Source: Amphimedon queenslandica (Eukaryota; Porifera; Demospongiae; Haplosclerida; Niphatidae). Taken from it: a stretch of 50,230 nt of DNA. This document shows, one piece after another, positions 20,549 through 30,530 of the stretch; the first letter of the stretch is position 1; every line of letters begins with the position of its first letter. The position numbers were made by a program, and so were the translations under genes. Location of the stretch: assembly GCF_000090795.2 (NCBI RefSeq), contig NW_003546458.1, positions 1-50,230 of the forward strand, written 5' to 3'. A model generated the notes under the pieces. The model saw only the letters and a list, made by a program, of their open reading frames with translations. It ran no database searches and had not been told where the DNA came from.

Positions 20549-21155
20549 CTAATATTAGTATATATCTGTGCATCAATTGTGTCCCATTGATAATAATTAT
20601 GCTATTAATAATTTAATTACTTGTTGTGGGTGTGCGGGGGAAGAAAATGGAACTAACATTGTTGCATAAAATCATATGAGATGACTCGTGATTTGTAGGC
20701 AAGTGTCAGTTACTGTATAAGCTATAATGTAGCGTGCACTCTTGAGGATTGTGGGCATTGCACTATGATGAATAAACAATGATTAGTATCAATTGAGTTA
20801 AAAGGCTGATTCTATTCTACTCATAGTGATTATAGTCTAAATGGATATGATTCAATAAATACAAGCACATAGTCTCCATTCTCTCTAATTAATCCAGCTC
20901 TTTGATATAATTAATGTGTATCTAATGAGCTGGTTATTCATCCGCATACTTTTCTCATGCAATTATTTAACAATCGATTCTCTCTCTCTTTACAGTTACC
21001 CGACAGCACTGGAGATGGTAGCATCAGGTAAGGTTGATGTCAAACCACTCATCACTCACTCGTACACTCTTGAGCAAACACTGGACGCGTTCCAGAGGGC
21101 AAAGACTGGCGAAGGAGGGGCCATAAAGGTCATGATACGCTGTGGGACAGAATAA
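13415..21155 (+). CDS. SORD: Sorbitol dehydrogenase (zinc medium-chain dehydrogenase), N-terminal exons not found
   Basis: Oxidises sorbitol to fructose with NAD+ (polyol pathway, cytosol). Exons are 13415-13574, 14927-15111, 18701-18876, 20379-20500 and 20996-21155 (TAA). All have GT-AG borders and matching phases (1, 2, 1, 0, 2), giving about 267 residues. Visible motifs in order: [20 protein letters not shown] (structural-zinc loop region), [25 protein letters not shown] (active-site Glu), [12 protein letters not shown] (Rossmann glycine motif), [37 protein letters not shown], and [18 protein letters not shown]. Family length is about 350-360, so roughly 90 residues are absent, including the catalytic zinc ligands expected in GICGSD and GHE. 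The first visible exon starts in phase 1, so upstream coding exons must once have existed. Whether the locus is functional is open. Confidence 0.88.
13660..14490 (+). repeat. Tandem ~186-bp repeat array in SORD intron (about 4-5 units)
   Basis: Units are aligned by the central word CCCTGTACTATAGTACAGGG, perfect at 13863-13882 and with changes near 14049 and 14235, giving a period of 186 bp. The first (near 13687) and last (near 14418) units instead carry CATGGGCTAT...AGGGTATTT. Each unit also holds AAAAATGACTAGGAGAG, TTTTTATAATTTTTTCTG, CATATACATGTTCTTA and CAAGTTTGAGCTGATT. The same family recurs at 19.1, 35.6, 40.1 and 47.9 kb. Confidence 0.85.
15112..16901. other. SORD intron part with AAT microsatellites
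   Basis: An AT-rich intron. Two (AAT)n runs lie at about 16052-16098 and 16150-16188, 50 bp apart. There are several ACATGTAC-type words near 16305-16360. No coding exon or RNA gene was recognised. Confidence 0.6.
16902..17139. mobile_element. Short TA-flanked MITE candidate in SORD intron
   Basis: The left end TA-CTGTATAGCCGC...AATTTTGAGG mirrors the right end CCTCAAAACTT...GTGACTATAAGG-TA in reverse complement. About 25 bp of imperfect terminal inverted repeat is bounded by TA on both sides, as in Tc1/mariner-type MITEs. The inside (238 bp in all) contains a repeated AAAGTTAATT word and no open frame. Confidence 0.5.
17140..18700. other. SORD intron part with TA repeat; no gene recognised
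   Basis: Holds a (TA)n run at about 18152-18190. Two similar patches (near 17275-17320 and 18388-18430) share AGCTTGCAGGATG and CGAATACTC about 1.1 kb apart, a possible small duplication. No exon fits. Confidence 0.5.
19080..19607. mobile_element. hAT-like MITE carrying the 186-bp repeat units
   Basis: The left end is CAGGGTATCCCAAAGG and the right end, read in reverse, is TAGGGTTTCCCATAAGG. The insertion is flanked by TGCCTTG at 19073-19079 and 19608-19614; the eighth base differs (G or A). CAGGG termini and an ~8-bp target duplication fit the hAT superfamily. The interior holds two 186-bp family units, one with the perfect CCCTGTACTATAGTACAGGG near 19343-19362. The subterminal word GTGCTTGTCAG also occurs, inverted, at 35.5 and 46.1 kb. 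No transposase is present, so it is non-autonomous. Confidence 0.7.
19615..20025 (+). other. Unexplained open frame in SORD intron, right of the MITE
   Basis: A frame open for about 137 codons, ending TAA at 20023-20025. It begins inside the MITE and continues through richer-GC DNA reading [31 protein letters not shown] and [13 protein letters not shown]. It has no in-frame start of its own outside the MITE and no family I recognise. It may be a remnant of an inserted gene or of a larger transposon. Confidence 0.25.
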
Positions 21156-21500
21156 CACACTTACTGCTAATGATAAGTACCAATCTACCCTTTGCTAATA
21201 CCATATTACAACACCTGCTGTTAAATATTATTTTGTGTAGACCTACTGCTGTTGCTATTACTGTTCATTGTATTATTATATTAATATTATTATTGCTTTT
21301 TTGAAAGGAAATAAGTATATTAATGTTATAAGTATTATAATTGATATTTATCGTACACGTTAAATTGAAAGTTATTGAAACAAGTGAGTAAATGTAGACA
21401 AATATGTGAACGAGGAAAAGGGGAAAGAAAGTGCAGGAGCAATGGAAACAAAAAACAGCACAAGAAGAGGAATAAACATGAAAATACAAACAACTACTCG

Positions 21501-24500
21501 TCAGTCGATAATCAACTCGTCCACTGCCCAGTCTTCATAACTCGAGTTAGGTAGGAAACGTCTTATGATGATAGGAACCTTCTTTGCCCTATGCACACAC
21601 ACACACATCATCATACCCGTAACTATTAACATCAATATAAGGGGGTTTTGGGTATTACTTTAGTTCTTTCATAGCAATTTTCAGTGGGTCTGTCTCTCCC
21701 TCTAGTTCGACCATGACAGGAGCACCCATGCTAATAATGAAAGTGTTAATACATCAAATATGGGGAGGGAGGGGACAAGAAAAAGAGATTAGTGAAACAC
21801 AAATATAATAATAGTAGGAGAGTCTGGTAGTTGACACAACTGATGATTGTAACAAGTACATGTATATACAGGTCACGCATGTATTAGGAAGACAACAACA
21901 CCATAACAGTATTAAGACAATTAGCTGCTACGGGTGCAATAAAATAACATTTACACACTCTAAATGATTGGTACCAACAAGTGTAATGACATTAATTACA
22001 AGAATGAGTCAGTAAAGGAGGAAAAGGTAACAAGATCAGGTGGATCACAAGACAATGCAGCTATCAGTTATAAGCATTCAATACCACAAACAAAGCTCAC
22101 TATGATATTTTAAATATACACGTCTATTAATGAACCTCCTCCTGTCATTGGGTAACATGAGACGGATCCTCTTTGTGTCCACACGGTTCAGAAGCCATTG
22201 AACCATCGCTTTATGTCAGTGACACATATTAAAAGGCGTTCGTATCAGGTTGCAAAATTAAAATTCGACACTTATCAATAACGTATAGAGGCTGCAGACT
22301 GGTAGTAGATTTAAGAATTCCAAATGTTTGGTTGAGATGAGAAGCAGGGTAAAGTGTTGTATGCATACACTTACTCAAAGCATGCTAATCACCAAAACTC
22401 CCCCACTCGAGTAGAACTGATACATCAGGCAGTGTATCCATGTGCGTTAGGCTACTATGCATGACTCTAACAGCATGCACTCACAAGAAATACATGTAGG
22501 TATGTGTGTGTGTGTATACATGAACTCTGTACTAACATGATTAGTACAAATGGGACAAAACCAGGCAGGCCTCCATAGATGTACTATTATCATACTAGCA
22601 AATGATATTATTTAAGAGGTGTACTTGTGTGTGTGTGTGTTTAGATGTACTGCACTAAAGTTCAATTCAATATAGTAAAAGTAACAGTGCAGCACCCTAT
22701 TGAGGGTCTATGTGAATCATCTGATTCATCAACAAGTACTGGGTACAGGATATTCAATGTAAGGTCCACGTACATTAAGCTGCGAGGTTATAGTCCAATA
22801 CAAACTGTATAACATTGACAGGAACTCTGGCAGCTGATGCATAAAATTTGAGTACCATACATATCATATATGATCATTCTCCAATGACATATTTGTGGTA
22901 AGAAAGTCGATGCTTGGACAGTTCCCCACATATTACAACAGGACTGACATTTAGATAAGCTGCCAATCTGTCTCAGGCTCTAGCAAATATCCCATTCTCA
23001 AGCCATTATATCACTTTAATCAGTAGTAGACAAGTGTAATGATATTCACAACATCACATAATAATATCACACTACCATGCTCTAATTAGCCTACAGCAGA
23101 ATGACTGCAGTAAGAATATGTGTACATGTACTACAGAATGACTACTGAGTATTCATGCTCCAATGATTCACATCAAGTAACACACTAACATACTACATAT
23201 GTATACATCTGTATACATGTATTGATATATTACCAGTTGTAGAATGTACCTGATTTGCAATGCTCTTGTCCCTAATACTCTTGCCCGCTCATACTTAGTC
23301 ATGTATGGTGTGGTTGTACGCTGCTCTGATGGTATGGCATGTTCTTCTTCGGCTGAAAAGACAAGGGATACAAATACAATTATTATTTTGGAAATGAATA
23401 GTTTACTTTGTGGGAGTATCTCAATGTTTTCCTCATTCTCGTTGTCTTCTTCTCCTTCTTCCTACAAAGAGAGAGAAAGAGAGAAAAGGGGAGAATGGAG
23501 GAAAGAGGAAAAGAGAGAGAAATAGATAAGGTTAAAGAGTATAGTAATCAAAGGCCCCAATACACATAGCTATCGACTCCTACTACTAGAGTCAACTACT
23601 ACAAAATATTAATTAATAACATGCATATTTTAAAGAAAATGGTAAGTAGAAGCTATAACTAGTGTACAATGTAACAGAAATTTTGAGACAAGAAAGTTGC
23701 AATGCATCAGAGGTGTCCTTTATGTGGATGAGGTTATTTTATGAGGCAAGGAATGTAATTGTTAAGGTCCCTATACACCAGGCAATGCTATTGCAGGCAA
23801 TCTGTGGTTACTTTGATCTTGAGGCAACACTGTAATGCCTAGAATAGAAACATGTTCTATTCTAGGCAACACATTGCTTACGACATCAAAGTAACCACAC
23901 ATTGCCTGCAATAGAATTGTCTGGTGTATAGTGGCCTTTACACTAGGTGCTTTCCATAATAGAGAGAGTGTCCATTAAGAGAGGTTTTCTACGGTATACA
24001 CTGATTCAATTGAATTTAACGACAGTCCATGTATTAGACTGAGATTTAGCTCAAGGGTTAATCATGTTCTTCCGGTATGAACCCAGTTTCTCCCAGACGA
24101 GGACGCAACGCGCCATTAGTCATTAATTCCAGCGAGTTGGTGTGTCTGTCTGCGTTCGTTGAACAACTGATGAATTAGTAATAGAGGAGTAGGTAGAGCT
24201 GCATGCCAGAGCCGTTGGAGCATACAGTAATATGTTATGATGTATATTCCCATCACTGTAAACAGACACACCTGAATATTTACATGAAAGTATAATTATT
24301 AAAAAATTATATCCTTGTATGTATGTGTACATGTACATGTACATGTACATGTACATACGTAGGCTGGACAAGATCATGCACTGTTTTGGTATGTACACAT
24401 AATGGCTCATGGTTGTAAATTACTTTTTAATTCATAAAACCAAAATTCTGAAAATACAATTCCATTTAAAGCTATGAAATGATGTATGGAACAAAAAGCT

Positions 24501-26396
24501 ATAGACCCCAATTACAGAAAAATCCAATACAATTGGGATGCTCTTTGGAAGGTTCAATACTAATGTAAATATTGTGGTTTCAAGTATGCATAAACACAAA
24601 GCTCTTTGAATTTTAAAATGGGCTATTCCTAAAATCACTGATTATACTATGAATAATTCGTAAGATGGTGCAAATAGAGATTATATCATAAAATGACTCC
24701 CCTCACAGTCTCTAGAGACAATCATTATTAGTCTAATCTACAAAAAGAACAGCCAATGTTGATGTGTATTATGTATAGCCTGTGCAAATAGTCTAAATAA
24801 GTCTACAAAATCTACCAAAATTATCAAGTCTCTGCTAATAATCGTTCAATAAACTTAATAGCCTTGGGATATTACTAGATAGTTTATACTAATGGTCAAT
24901 GGTATTTAATACAAAGTAAATATCATAACACAGGTACATAATATCAAATGATGACATCACTCAAACGCTATGTAAAAGTATAAAGAGCAGAGTACATCTA
25001 CCAGTGCATTATCTGAATGCAAGAGTATGCAAATAAGGAGCATGTCTGCTTCCTTCAAGCATCACCTCACCATATAAATAGGTTAAGAAAGCTCTAGTCA
25101 TTGAATGGAAGCCACTGTTTCTACTGATGGTAGTACCCTTTGCCACATACCAATGACATCAGAGCATTGCTAGATGATGAGCTATTTGTCGTGAACTCTG
25201 ACGACAGGTGGAAGAGCTCACTGTAGTATTAGTAATTGAGCCGTTCGACTATGAAATGAGTTGATCCTACTCAAATGACAGTAATAAAAACAGCCCAGCA
25301 TCTAGTAAAAGACATCAACAATTACTAGCAAAGGGGTCAGTAATGATAGCAATACAAACAAGGCTGAAGCCCCGCTTTTAAAATCATATTTTCATTTGGT
25401 ATAAATTCACAAGGGGCACTGCTAAATTAATTAGAAGCTTAAGTGCAATGTTTGAGAGAATTGAGGTGAATTTTTTTCTCATGTACCATTACATTATGAC
25501 TACAAAATGAAGTGTTTCTCAAATAATCATTAACGTCATATCCTACGGCTCAGTCAAACTGAAGGCTATTATGACTAGTTAGGAAAGCCATTAAACCAAT
25601 TAAGTCAATCAACAGTTGATCAGTGATTCGCAATGTTGGTTAACTTGACCAACAATGGACTGCTTTGTTAAAAAGCAATTCAAATTTTCAAGAATAAACT
25701 ATAAAATACGCGCATGTCCATGCACCATAATATTTGTTATGAGAGTAACTTAGAGTTTATGTATTTCATGACTAGTATTATTATGTCTTTGTTTGTTCCT
25801 TAGTGATTCAATGTTTATAATGACAGAATCGGGATACACATTACACATATAAACATCATAAATGCTGTACACATTCGGTAGCTTCCCAAAATAATACGTC
25901 CTTTTCTTGGGAAAGTTATCCACTGCTATCAAAATGTGCACTGATTTACAAACAAGTTGTTTGTTTTGACTTTTAGTCATTGTCAGGGAATGTGGTAGGT
26001 AAATCCTAACCTTGTATGAACTTTTTATTATACATCACAAAGGTGCATCACATGAGTAATTATCATCATTAATTCATTGTTATAGTTTGTTCACAATACT
26101 CGGAAAATATCAATATTAAAATGACAGTTTTGATTTTGATTAAGAGGATAAGGTTTGTGAACTCAGCAAGAGAGTACATGACCTGTATGTATATACCAAT
26201 AATAGTGATACCACACAAAACTAGTGTGATTCATTATTCATACTCTGTATATTCATTGGGACTTACTCCAAGATCATCCATGTCATCCAATAGATCATCT
26301 TCTCCTCCACTAAAGTCATCAAACCTATTAAAAGACTATATGAAGCATTCTATTTATCATTACATGCATTATTATCTCTTACCCGTCATCCGCCAT
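21501..26396 (-). CDS. POLR2F: RNA polymerases I/II/III shared subunit RPB6 (RPABC2)
   Basis: The small shared core subunit of nuclear RNA polymerases, at the clamp base in the nucleus. Exons (minus): 26396-26383, 26324-26267, 23461-23407, 23352-23250, 21730-21659 and 21588-21501 (TGA). Splice sites are GT-AG and phases close exactly, giving 129 residues (human 127). An acidic N-terminus ([20 protein letters not shown], then [17 protein letters not shown]) precedes the conserved core: [55 protein letters not shown], and the end [12 protein letters not shown]. The ATG lies in AAAATGGCGG, a YY1-like context. Two introns of 1.5 and 2.8 kb are unusually long for so small a gene. It is convergent with SORD and divergent from CYB5R4. 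Confidence 0.95.
21731..23249. other. RPB6 intron 4; no gene seen
   Basis: A 1.5-kb intron holding short GT runs (near 22503-22515 and 22627-22640) and ACATGTA-type words. No exon or RNA gene was recognised. Confidence 0.5.
23462..26266. other. RPB6 intron 2; holds a foldback element, otherwise no gene seen
   Basis: A 2.8-kb intron. It contains the foldback element at 23764-23938, a GC-richer patch near 24060-24200 that fits no exon, and an (ACATGT)n run at about 24325-24356. Several AT-rich open frames lack splice or family support. Confidence 0.5.
23764..23938. mobile_element. Foldback MITE (~175 bp) in RPB6 intron
   Basis: Two arms mirror around 23852. The left arm CTATACACCAGGCAATGCTA, TTGCAGGCAAT, GTGGTTACTTTGAT, CCTAGAATAGAA is repeated in reverse complement on the right up to GTGTATAG. 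The centre is an almost perfect CCTAGAATAGAA...TTCTATTCTAGG hairpin. Possible TTAA/TTTA flanks are too weak to call. Confidence 0.6.
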
Positions 26397-26531
26397 TTTG
26401 AACACGTTAATCAAAACCACGCCCTATCGACACACCCACCAGACTACTCCGTGAAAAGAAGGCGTGGCTTAGGTTTTGTTTCACACTTCAGATGGTGTCG
26501 AAAAAACCTCTAATTCGATAATATCCTCTTG
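26397..26531. promoter_or_regulatory. 135-bp bidirectional promoter, RPB6 and CYB5R4
   Basis: Only 135 bp separate the two divergent ATGs. The interval holds CCACGCCC at 26417-26424, CACACCCACC at 26431-26440, and the inverse GGCGTGG at 26461-26467. These fit Sp/KLF-type CACCC boxes facing both ways. No TATA box is seen. Both ATGs begin ATGGCG, and the minus one sits in AAAATGGCGG, which resembles the YY1 consensus. Factor identity is inferred from motif shape only. Confidence 0.65.
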
Positions 26532-29500
26532 ATGGCGACTATAAAGCCGCCAGTCCCGCTCCTGAGGCTACCAGGCCTCTCTGTTGGTGATAACTCTCCT
26601 GATACAACGACAGAGACCGGTGAAGCGAGAGCTTTCAAGTTTGTATTCACTGATTGTCAAACCAAAGGGAAACACAGCCATCCACTTTCTCTCTCCATCC
26701 GATCGAAGGAACAGCAATCAGAGAAGATGACAGCAGCGGGTCCAGCCACTCTTATGTTACCAGGAGATCGCCGCCAGCCGGCTCTCACACCACCTCCATC
26801 CTCCCTCACACTCTCCCTCCCTCAATCCCCACAAATCAAGAGGTCCATTTCTGCACCGGGTCTCAAGGTTAGGCAGAGGGCTAGCCTTGGCCCGGGGTGC
26901 AGCATGATGGATTGGATTCGATTGTGCAAGAATACGCCCGACATGGCCGGTAATGGTGGAACACCTAGACCAGTGTCCAGGGAGGAGTTGGCACGCCATT
27001 GTACGGAAGACGATGCATGGACATGCTACAATGGTAAACCATTACCACAGATATTCCACTAATCTGCACACTTACACACACACCTTGTCTAGTGGAATGC
27101 AAAACACTATATAGGAGTGTTCGCTTTAACATATTGTCTCTTCTTTTAGGAAAAGTATACAACATTACAGCTTACTTTAGATTTCATCCTGGAGGAAAGG
27201 AAGATTTGATGAAAGCTGCTGGAAAGGACTGCACTATCCTCTTTGATGAAGTGAGTGTCTGCAAGATTGTTGTGATTGCAAGAGAGAGAGAAGGAGCCAT
27301 AATCTAATAGACTGTGTGCTAATGCAGCAGTCATGTCCCAAACTGATTGCATTTAGCATATAATTATATATTAGCATAGTGGAGCAGTTGTTGGCATGCT
27401 CCTCTGCAGTACAAAGAGGAGCAATGCTGCCTAAAGATATCAGAGATTGTTTTGTTTGCAAATACTATTACTGGCTAACGTTTATAGGCTCACAAGTGGG
27501 TCAATATCCAGTCAATGCTTAAAAGGTGTTATGTTGGGGATTTGGCTGATACGTGTCCTTTTCATACAAATGATCTCACCAATGATGAGTTGTCTGCAAG
27601 AAGAGGCAGTTTCAGTAAGCCAGCCTTAACCATCACTGCATGATCCTTATCTCCTTATCACCTTTAGGAAGCAGATCTGGCTCAAGGACATTGTCTAACT
27701 TAAAGTTAGGAGTACCAGAGACCAAGATTATCATCAATGGCAAGTTGCATTGCTTGCATGCAAATCCTATATTTGTACATTAGCATTGCTGTTAGCATTG
27801 ATATGATATTATTGTTCCTTTTCTTTGTTGCAGGAATGAACAGGCAAGCAGTAGCTAAAAGGGAGTCTGAATCAAGTGAAGATGCATTGGTTCACACTCC
27901 ACAGAGTCCAGTCAATCCGCCTATTCACGTCGTTGAAGAGACTGACTCTTCGACTGCTGTCATTGTTATACCTCCGTCACCGATCAGGAAGAACTCTGAT
28001 GCCTCTCGCCCTACAGTACCACGTTATGATTGGTATCAGACTGAGAAGAATCTCATGATTCACATATTCACTCATAACAAGGTAAATACTGCAGGCACAT
28101 CTACATTCACACAATACAATATACAATGTATTATATTACATATTATTATTTTTATTTATTTTATTTTTTCATTTATAGAATTTGAAGGAGTCTGATATAG
28201 TTGCTGATCTCAATGGTCAAGTCTTAGAGGCGGAGATATTGATTGACAATTGGATATATCAACTTAAAATAAGTGAGTATATACACGTACATGATGATTT
28301 AATGATTTTTACGTCACATTTTCTTTCTAATTCATTTATTCGCCAGACCTCCTTCATTCTGTATCCGAATTACAAGGTAAATGAAGTCATAGTTTGTATT
28401 GGATATGATAATTAATACGATTGTGTTTATTTCATAACTTTGCTATGAATATGCATGCAGTAACCTATTCATGACCTGATACACGTATGAGTTAACTCAC
28501 TCTCTCTTTTCCTAATAGTATCCATTCATTCCACTAAAGTGGAGATAAGGCTGACCAAAGTGACCGACATTCGCTGGGAGTCTGTTGGTACTTCAATGCC
28601 TGGGAATGACCAGATGGTTGCCAGCAGCAACAGAGGTTAGTTAGAAATGACTGTATATAGATACCCCACACATTTACGATACATGTATAGGTACATGTGC
28701 ATGCATACAGCTATCTCTGTTTTATACAATAGAGGCCATTCGTGTGCTATGATTGTATATTTGTATCCTTGCTGTGTAACCTTTGTATCATTACTATAAT
28801 AATAATATTATCCAACTTTACTCTTCATTGTTATTACTTAATAGTTAAGACTTATCGACCCTGCACAGTCAAGTCCATCGAAACCGTGACTCACGATACA
28901 AAGGTCTTCACCCTCTCTGTCCCTCCCTCCTCTCACTTGAGTGTACCTGTGGGACACCACGTCAGTCTTAGAGCTGGTGAAAAAGGTGAGGGCAACAATT
29001 AGGCTCTGATTAGCGACACTTGTCTCGTTAAATGTATACGTACATACATGTACATGGACTTATACCTTTAATTAGTGTCATCGTCATAGTTCATCAATAT
29101 TTACCTTATACCTCCTCTCTCCTTTCTCCTCTCCTTTCCTCTCTCACCTCTCTCCCTCTCTCTCTCCTAACCAGGTCATGAAATAGAGAGGGACTATACT
29201 CCCATTAAATCATTTGGTTCTCCTTCTTCATCCTCCTCTATCAAGTTAATGATTAAACTCTACAGCGATGGAGCTATGTCCCAGTATCTATCAAAACTGA
29301 AAAAAGGTAACGAATCAGGTCTCATTAGACTAATCAAATGTACTTTAATTACTTCGCACTTGTGGTTAGCCTTCTTCCTTGCTTGTTCTAATTGAGGTTA
29401 CTCTTTTTTTCTTGGCTTCACAGGTGATGCTCTCACAGTCAGTAACCCTTCAGGAACATTTGATGCCAACAGACTACAGTCAATCAAAGACTCTATACTC

Positions 29501-30151
29501 ATTGCTGCTGGATCAGGTACGAAGATATACAAAATTAATAATCTTACATGTAATGGTCTATAATTGTAAATAATAAATTAAGTAATGTATTAATATTACA
29601 TGTACTATTAATATGATTATTACTATTATTACTACTACTACTACTATTAATACTATTACTATTGTTATTATTATTATTGTTATTATTGTTATTATTGTAT
29701 TAGGTGTTACTCCTATGTTTGGCCTATTACATGATCTGTTAAATCGTCCTTCATCATCTTCTGGTGACAAAGAGGAGCAGCCTTCCAAGCATCATCTTAT
29801 TTTTGCCAACAAAACGGAAAAGGACATTATCTGGAGGAAGGAACTCGACAAGCTAGCAAAAGACAATAAAAAGTACTACTATTAATGAACAATTTACCAT
29901 AATTATTCATTTTATCATTATTTTATAGTTTCAAAGTGACACACATTCTCTCGTCTCCCGACAAATCATGGAACGGATACAAAGGTCGAGTTACGCCAGA
30001 ATTCCTCCAATCTCACCTTCCAGCTCCGTCATTCTTGGATAAACAGCAGCGCCTCATATGTGTCTGTGGGCCTCAGCCGTTTACAACAAGCGTATTGTCA
30101 GCTCTGTTAGAAATGGACTATCCCGAATCATGCATTCACGTTTTTGATTAA
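26532..30151 (+). CDS. CYB5R4: Cytochrome b5 reductase 4 (NCB5OR): b5, CS and reductase domains
   Basis: NAD(P)H haem/flavin oxidoreductase of the ER region. Thirteen exons: 26532-27033, 27150-27250, 27488-27614, 27668-27739, 27834-28081, 28179-28272, 28347-28376, 28519-28635, 28845-28985, 29175-29306, 29424-29516, 29704-29872, 29929-30151. The frame closes over 682 residues (human 521). A Pro/Ser-rich N-terminus of ~110 residues leads to PGLKVRQRASLGPGCSMMDW. The b5 domain has both haem ligands: His180 in HPGG and His203 in AHKWVN, 23 apart as in the human protein. A Ser-rich linker is followed by the CS domain (YDWYQTEKN, ~332-430) and the reductase: RDYTP (483-487, FAD), AAGSGVTPM (NAD(P)H site), CGPQPF (655-660). 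Intron 4 has a GC donor; exon 7 is 30 nt. Start ATGGCG at 26532; the frame upstream lacks an ATG. Confidence 0.95.
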
Positions 30152-30530
30152 AGTCCAGGAACTCCGTCCCACAAACTCAATCATTATTTTTATCATTATT
30201 ATTATTATTATTTATATCAGCACTCTATTTATTTTGTCATGCCACTGCATAAGCCATTCCTATTTAATATTGTTATTTTTGTTTTTTTTTTGTTTGTATT
30301 TATGGAGTCTATATATATATATATATAAAATTATCATTGCCGTATATTGTTGTTTTGTAATGATTGTTATTTTTTATTTATCAATTTCAATTTAGTGATA
30401 GGTTCCATGTAAGTATTATGATATTCTCCCCCCCCCCCTCAATATAATAATAATAATAATCATACAAATAACACTGATATATATATACATACATATATAT
30501 TGCTTTGAATGACTTGAGAGTTATACAGTG
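30152..30530. other. Convergent spacer CYB5R4 / SENP
   Basis: 379 bp between two stop codons on opposite strands. It contains short (AT)n, (C)n and (AAT)n runs, and a TTTATT near 30373-30378 that would read AATAAA for the minus-strand SENP transcript. No gene is seen. Confidence 0.5.

Noticed and set aside
22503..22640. Possible tRNA or small RNA genes in RPB6 intron 4
   Set aside because: Only GT runs and AT-rich DNA; I found no cloverleaf or A/B-box pair by eye here or elsewhere. A tRNA scan would settle it.
24060..24200. GC-richer patch in RPB6 intron 2, considered as an extra exon
   Set aside because: It has no matching splice pair and phase, and the RPB6 chain is complete without it.
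26121..26513. Plus-strand 130-codon frame across the RPB6 start
   Set aside because: It is antisense to RPB6 exons 1 and 2, whose frame and splice sites fit a known protein.
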